From assembly GCF_949987515.2 (NCBI RefSeq), contig NC_082688.1, positions 77,628,731-77,692,730 on the forward strand: a DNA stretch of 64,000 bases, in the 5' to 3' direction. The first letter of the stretch is position 1; each line of letters starts with the position of its first letter. Source of the DNA: Delphinus delphis (lineage: Eukaryota > Chordata > Mammalia > Artiodactyla > Delphinidae). The notes under the pieces are model-generated. The model worked only from the letters and a program-made list of their open reading frames with translations, was not told where the DNA came from and did not search any database. The position numbers and the translations under genes were made by a program. Shown piece by piece: positions 60,546 to 64,000 of the stretch.

Positions 60546-60689
60546 AAATCACATAGAACATAGTGGTAGATAGAATTTAGTTACAGCATCCTCCAAAAGT
60601 ACTGTTTCCTTTCCTTCTTCCCACAGTCTCGGCTTTGGAGAGCCCCAGGACTCAGGTGAGGGCTTTCCTACTTCCTTTCTTCAATTTCT

Positions 60690-61060
60690 CCCTAGAAAAG
60701 CTCTTTTCCAACCTAGACTTTTCTCTTCCTTGAACTCTGGCTTTGCTTATGTAACAACGGCCACTGCCTTCTCACCAACTCCTTTTAGATATCTGATGAG
60801 CATCACCAGCTTCACATATTCAAAACTGAGATCTAATTTGCCTGTTCCCCAAACCACTAATCTACTGTTGCCCTGGTTGACGCTACATCAGCAAATAAGA
60901 CAAACCCTATTCTCTTCAACTCATGTTCACTCCATTAACAATACTGTCAACTCAACTTTCAAAACATCCCTGAACCTCACAAAGTTGCACTATCTTCACT
61001 GTTTTCATCATGGTCCAAATAACCATCATCTTTCACCTGGATTGTTACAATAGTCTTTTA
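60690..61060 (+). repeat. Ancient L2-like LINE repeat, left part
   Basis: gatgagcatcaccagcttca, tgttccccaaaccactaat, gtccaaataaccatcatctt then tcacctggattgttacaata: a widespread old mammalian repeat pattern. It continues after the insertion at 61480. Confidence 0.45.
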
Positions 61061-61479
61061 AGAATAGAAAAGAGTTTATTTGAGACAAACTGAGGACTAT
61101 ATCCCAGGAGACACCTTCTCATATAACTCCGAGGAACTGCTCTGAAGAAGCATGGTGTTCAGCACAGTTTTATATCTTGTCAGAACAAAAAACATGAAAC
61201 AAGTCAGGGATACAGTCCTTCAAGGTTTCAAGAAAAACAGACCAGCACATACACAGCCAGACAGTATGGCCTTTGATAAGACTGGGAACACAGTCTTATC
61301 AAAGAAGTACCAGCATTGGCTTCCAGGAAAGGAGGCATTTAAACTTTATTTTTAACATGGACCTTCTTTACTTCTGGTCAATGCATCCTTTTCTTTAATA
61401 ATTAAAGCAGGTGTACAATGTATGTTTGATGGGTCACAAAGAGGATGTTTTGGTTAGCATAAAATTCATGTTAACTCAG
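61061..61479 (-). mobile_element. Possible solo LTR of an endogenous retrovirus
   Basis: A 419-bp block interrupts the L2-like repeat. On the minus strand it shows a TATA-box-like tataaaa (61174-61168), then about 87 nt later AATAAA (61080-61075) close to its end, the layout of an LTR promoter and polyadenylation signal. Flanking repeats ttacaatagtctttta (61045-61060) and ttacagtagccttcta (61480-61495) agree at 13 of 16, which is long for LTR integration. No coding. Class uncertain. Confidence 0.45.
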
Positions 61480-61780
61480 TTACAGTAGCCTTCTAACTGG
61501 GGTTCCTGTTTTTATCCTTGCCAGCTGCAGTCTATTCTCTGTTTAGCAGCAACAGTCATTATTTAAAATATTGAATATGAATCAGTTGATGCCACTTAGT
61601 GGCTTCTCTTATCTTTCAAAGTATAATCCAAGTACACATCATGGCTTCCCTGGACCTGCTATGCCTGTGACCTCATTCCCTGCTACTGTCCTTTCCTTAC
61701 TCAGTTTCATCTAAATTGCACAAGATCCCATCTCAAGGCTTTTGGCATTTCTGTGTTTTTTCATGAATTTGGGACATGAC
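61480..61780 (+). repeat. Ancient L2-like LINE repeat, right part
   Basis: Continues the left part: ccttctaactggggttcctg, gcagtctattctctgtttag, agtggcttctcttatctttc then aaagtataatcc, and atctcaaggcttttggcatt. Confidence 0.45.
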
Positions 61781-61784
61781 TGTT

Positions 61785-62045
61785 ATGGCTGGCAGGGCTG
61801 GGAGATCTGGGATAACTGAGACCTCTATCCAGCTATATTTTTATCCTCAAAGAGGCTAGCTTGGCATCCTTCACAGGGTAGCAGAGAGTTTTCCAGCAAC
61901 AACGGGGTATGACTTTTAATATATTATATACAAGTTTCTGGTTGTATTATGTTTGTTAATGTATCATTGACCAAAGTAAATTCCATGATCAAGCCCAATA
62001 ATGGTGTGGATATAGAATTTAATGGTGACATTACTGTAACTATTT
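61785..62045. other. Unassigned sequence
   Basis: Nothing recognised. Confidence 0.4.
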
Positions 62046-62524
62046 CATTAGTTTCCTATTTCTGCTGTAATGTTACCACAAACTTAGTGATTTAAAACAA
62101 CACGAAAGTTATTATCCTATAGTTCTAGAGATCCAAAAGGAGTCTTAGAGGGCTAAAATTCAGGATATCAGAGGTCTGTGCTCCTTCTGTAGGAAGAATC
62201 TTTCCAGGGAAGACCCTGTCTCTTGTCTTTTCCAGCTTCTAGAAGCTGCTAACTTTCATTGGCTTGTGAATCCTTCCTTCATGTTCAAAACACGTCACTC
62301 CAACCTCTTGTTCTATCATCATGTCTTGTCTTCTATGACCCTCCTTCCTCTCTCTTATGAGCACCCTTTGTGCCTAATCCAGATAATTCAGAACATTTGC
62401 ATTACCTTAAGATGCTTAATGCAATCATATCTGCAAAGTTCCTTTTGCCATATAAAGTAACAGACTCACAAATTCCAAAGGTCAAGGAGTGGATACTTTT
62501 GGAGTTCATGATTCAACATACCAC
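62046..62524 (-). repeat. MLT1-type LTR (ERVL-MaLR), antisense
   Basis: Reversed MLT1 order, clear: cattagtttcctatttctgc, taccacaaacttagtgattt then aaaacaacac, ttccagcttctagaagctgc, atctgcaaagttccttttgc then catataaagtaacagactca, ending caacataccaca. Confidence 0.85.
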
Positions 62525-62718
62525 ACTTATCATGCAATGTGTTCTCAGGACCTAGAAAGAAATTCTGGCATAGAGTGAGTGCTCCTTAGATTTTGGTGAA
62601 TGAAAGAACAACTTATTGGAATAAATTTGTTTCGAAGAGCTTTTTATGCTTACAAAATACCCTAAAGAGACATTATGTATACAAGATAATTCTTCATATA
62701 TCGAATATTATGTGTATA

Positions 62719-62800
62719 GATTGGGAGTTTGGGACTGACATGTACACACTGCTGTGTTTAAAATAGATAACCAACAAGGACCTACTGTAAAAAAAAAACA
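62719..62800 (+). mobile_element. Very short L1 3' UTR insertion
   Basis: gattgggagtttgggactga, catgtacacactgctgtgtt, aagataacc-type text and aaggacctactgta followed by poly(A) match the L1 3' UTR. Possible 7-bp duplication gtgtata at 62712-62718 and 62811-62817. Confidence 0.7.
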
Positions 62801-63064
62801 ACAAACTATAGTGTATACAACAACAATAATATCAACAATATTTAATGAAAAAATGTGTGTAAAAGCAAGTCATTTTAAGTATTAAGGATTGACAGAAAAA
62901 GAGGAAAAACAATATCCATGTTTTCATATATTTATTTGTGTTTGCAGGCATATATATATGTGTATTGCAGAGAAATTTGGTGGTTGATAAAGCAAATAAT
63001 AAAAATTTTGAGTTTTATGCAATAATATAAAAATAATTTCAAATATTACATATTACTAATATGC

Positions 63065-63265
63065 AAAGTGGTATTCTAAGTATTTTACTTTTATTAACTC
63101 ATCTGATTTTTGAAACAATATAATGAGGTAGACATTATTAATATCCATCATTTACTAATGAATATACTGGAAAACAAATTGGTTAAATAATTTGCCCAAT
63201 ATGTCATAACTTCTAACTAGGGGTGCATGAATGAAGCCCAGGCAGTTGGTTTCAGATTCAGCTAC
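63065..63265 (-). repeat. MIR SINE fragment
   Basis: gtattctaagtattttactt, aactcatctgatttttgaaa, aatgaggtagacattattaa, aataatttgcccaatatgtc and gaagcccaggcagttggttt follow the reversed MIR layout. Confidence 0.7.
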
Positions 63266-63269
63266 CTTA

Positions 63270-63935
63270 ATCATTAAGGAATAGTACCTTTATTAAAACA
63301 AAGTTTTATGGAAAATAATGGAAGGAAAAATTTACATTTCATTGAGATTATTAGAAAGACTTCTTTAGGTTGGTGTCATTTATATTCAGACATATAATCC
63401 AGAGTAAGAAGTATTCCAAGTAGAGAGAATAGCACTGGATGATTTACAGAGACAGGGAAACTTGGTTTCTCCATGAGAAACAGCAAATATACTTGTTTGT
63501 CTGCAGCATCTGGAATACGTTTCCCTGTAGGAGAAATTAGGCTAAGAAGGCAGATCAAGAACGTGTTATGGAACACCTTGATGACGTGCCATATCTGCCT
63601 TAAATTTGGTAAACAATGGGAAGCCTAACTAGAGGAATAATCTGATTCAATTGGCTTTTCAAAGTTTGATCTCACAAGGACATATAGATAGCCTAGAATA
63701 CTTGATAGTATGCAGGGACAAAGTGAAGCATTTTGCATGACTCCAGATAAATCACCATTTATACGAATTAATGAGAATTAGTGGAAAAGGAAAGGGATAG
63801 GGAGATGAAAGAAATTTGAATAATTTAGATTCTATAAAATCTGTCAGATTTATGAATTTTCCATCAAGAGTTAAGAAAAATCTACAGATGCTTGATTTCT
63901 TACGGTTGCATCATTTGGAGAATTAATTTTTTAAA
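63270..63935. other. Unassigned sequence
   Basis: Nothing recognised. Confidence 0.4.
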
Positions 63936-63939
63936 AATG

Positions 63940-64000
63940 TGTTCAATCATTTGAAAATATTTATCAAGCACCTAGTGTGTATCATATACTTTTCCAGTTA
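63940..64000 (-). repeat. L2 LINE 3' end, cut by window edge
   Basis: tcaatcatttgaaaatattt then atcaagcacctagtgtgtat matches the reversed L2 3' end pattern. Confidence 0.5.

Noticed and set aside
1..64000. Search for a host gene, CRISPR array, operon or novel defence-like system
   Set aside because: The sequence is mammalian, dominated by retrotransposons. No multi-gene arrangement or regularly spaced repeat array exists in the window.

Overview
This window looks like mammalian nuclear DNA, very probably from a cetacean. It is AT-rich, has no bacterial-style gene organisation, and carries at least eight copies of the tRNA-Glu-derived CHR SINE that opens with gggcttccctggtggcgcag. CHR SINEs are shared by cetaceans, hippos and ruminants. 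The short derivative ending in gcgtacc, which dominates here, is typical of whales and dolphins. The ruminant BovB and Bov-tA repeats were not seen. No intact host protein-coding gene, rRNA, tRNA, CRISPR array or operon could be supported. Nearly all open reading frames are retrotransposon fragments or chance frames.

Layout. 1-1103: 3' end of an L1. 1.3-8.0 kb: an old CHR SINE, two younger CHR SINEs, MIR fragments, a long (TG)n tract and an old antisense L1. 8-13 kb: repeat-poor, AT-rich DNA with a perfect 14-bp-arm hairpin at 10.5 kb. 13.5-19.4 kb: old L1M remnants, later hit by a younger L1 3' end, a CHR SINE whose tail became a microsatellite, and a hAT-type element. 19.6-20.06 kb: a CHR SINE next to a MER1-like hAT element with readable terminal repeats and target duplications. 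20-25.3 kb: mostly unassigned.

25,322-31,889 is the centrepiece: a complete 6.57-kb L1 with 5' UTR, ORF1, ORF2, 3' UTR and a 9-bp target-site duplication. Both ORFs are broken, so it is a dead copy. A CHR SINE follows at 31,968. 34.3-35.3 kb: old L1M ORF2. 37.5 and 39.3 kb: L2 ends. 39,969-40,841: a young 5'-truncated antisense L1 with its ORF2 tail still open. 43,099-43,420: an L1 insertion with the hallmarks of a 3' transduction. 44,083-45,120: a 5'-inverted (twin-priming) L1. 48,990-49,415: an internal L1 piece. 53-63 kb: old DNA transposons (hAT, Tigger, MER3-like), two antisense MLT1 LTRs, nested CHR SINEs at 59.6-60.2 kb, an L2-like element split by a possible solo LTR at 61.06-61.48 kb, and MIR/L2 pieces.

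No cooperating gene set or new molecular system was found. What the window offers is a well-resolved record of retrotransposition: nested insertions, target duplications, a transduction, an inversion and tail-born microsatellites, with several testable structural details in the L1 regulatory regions.
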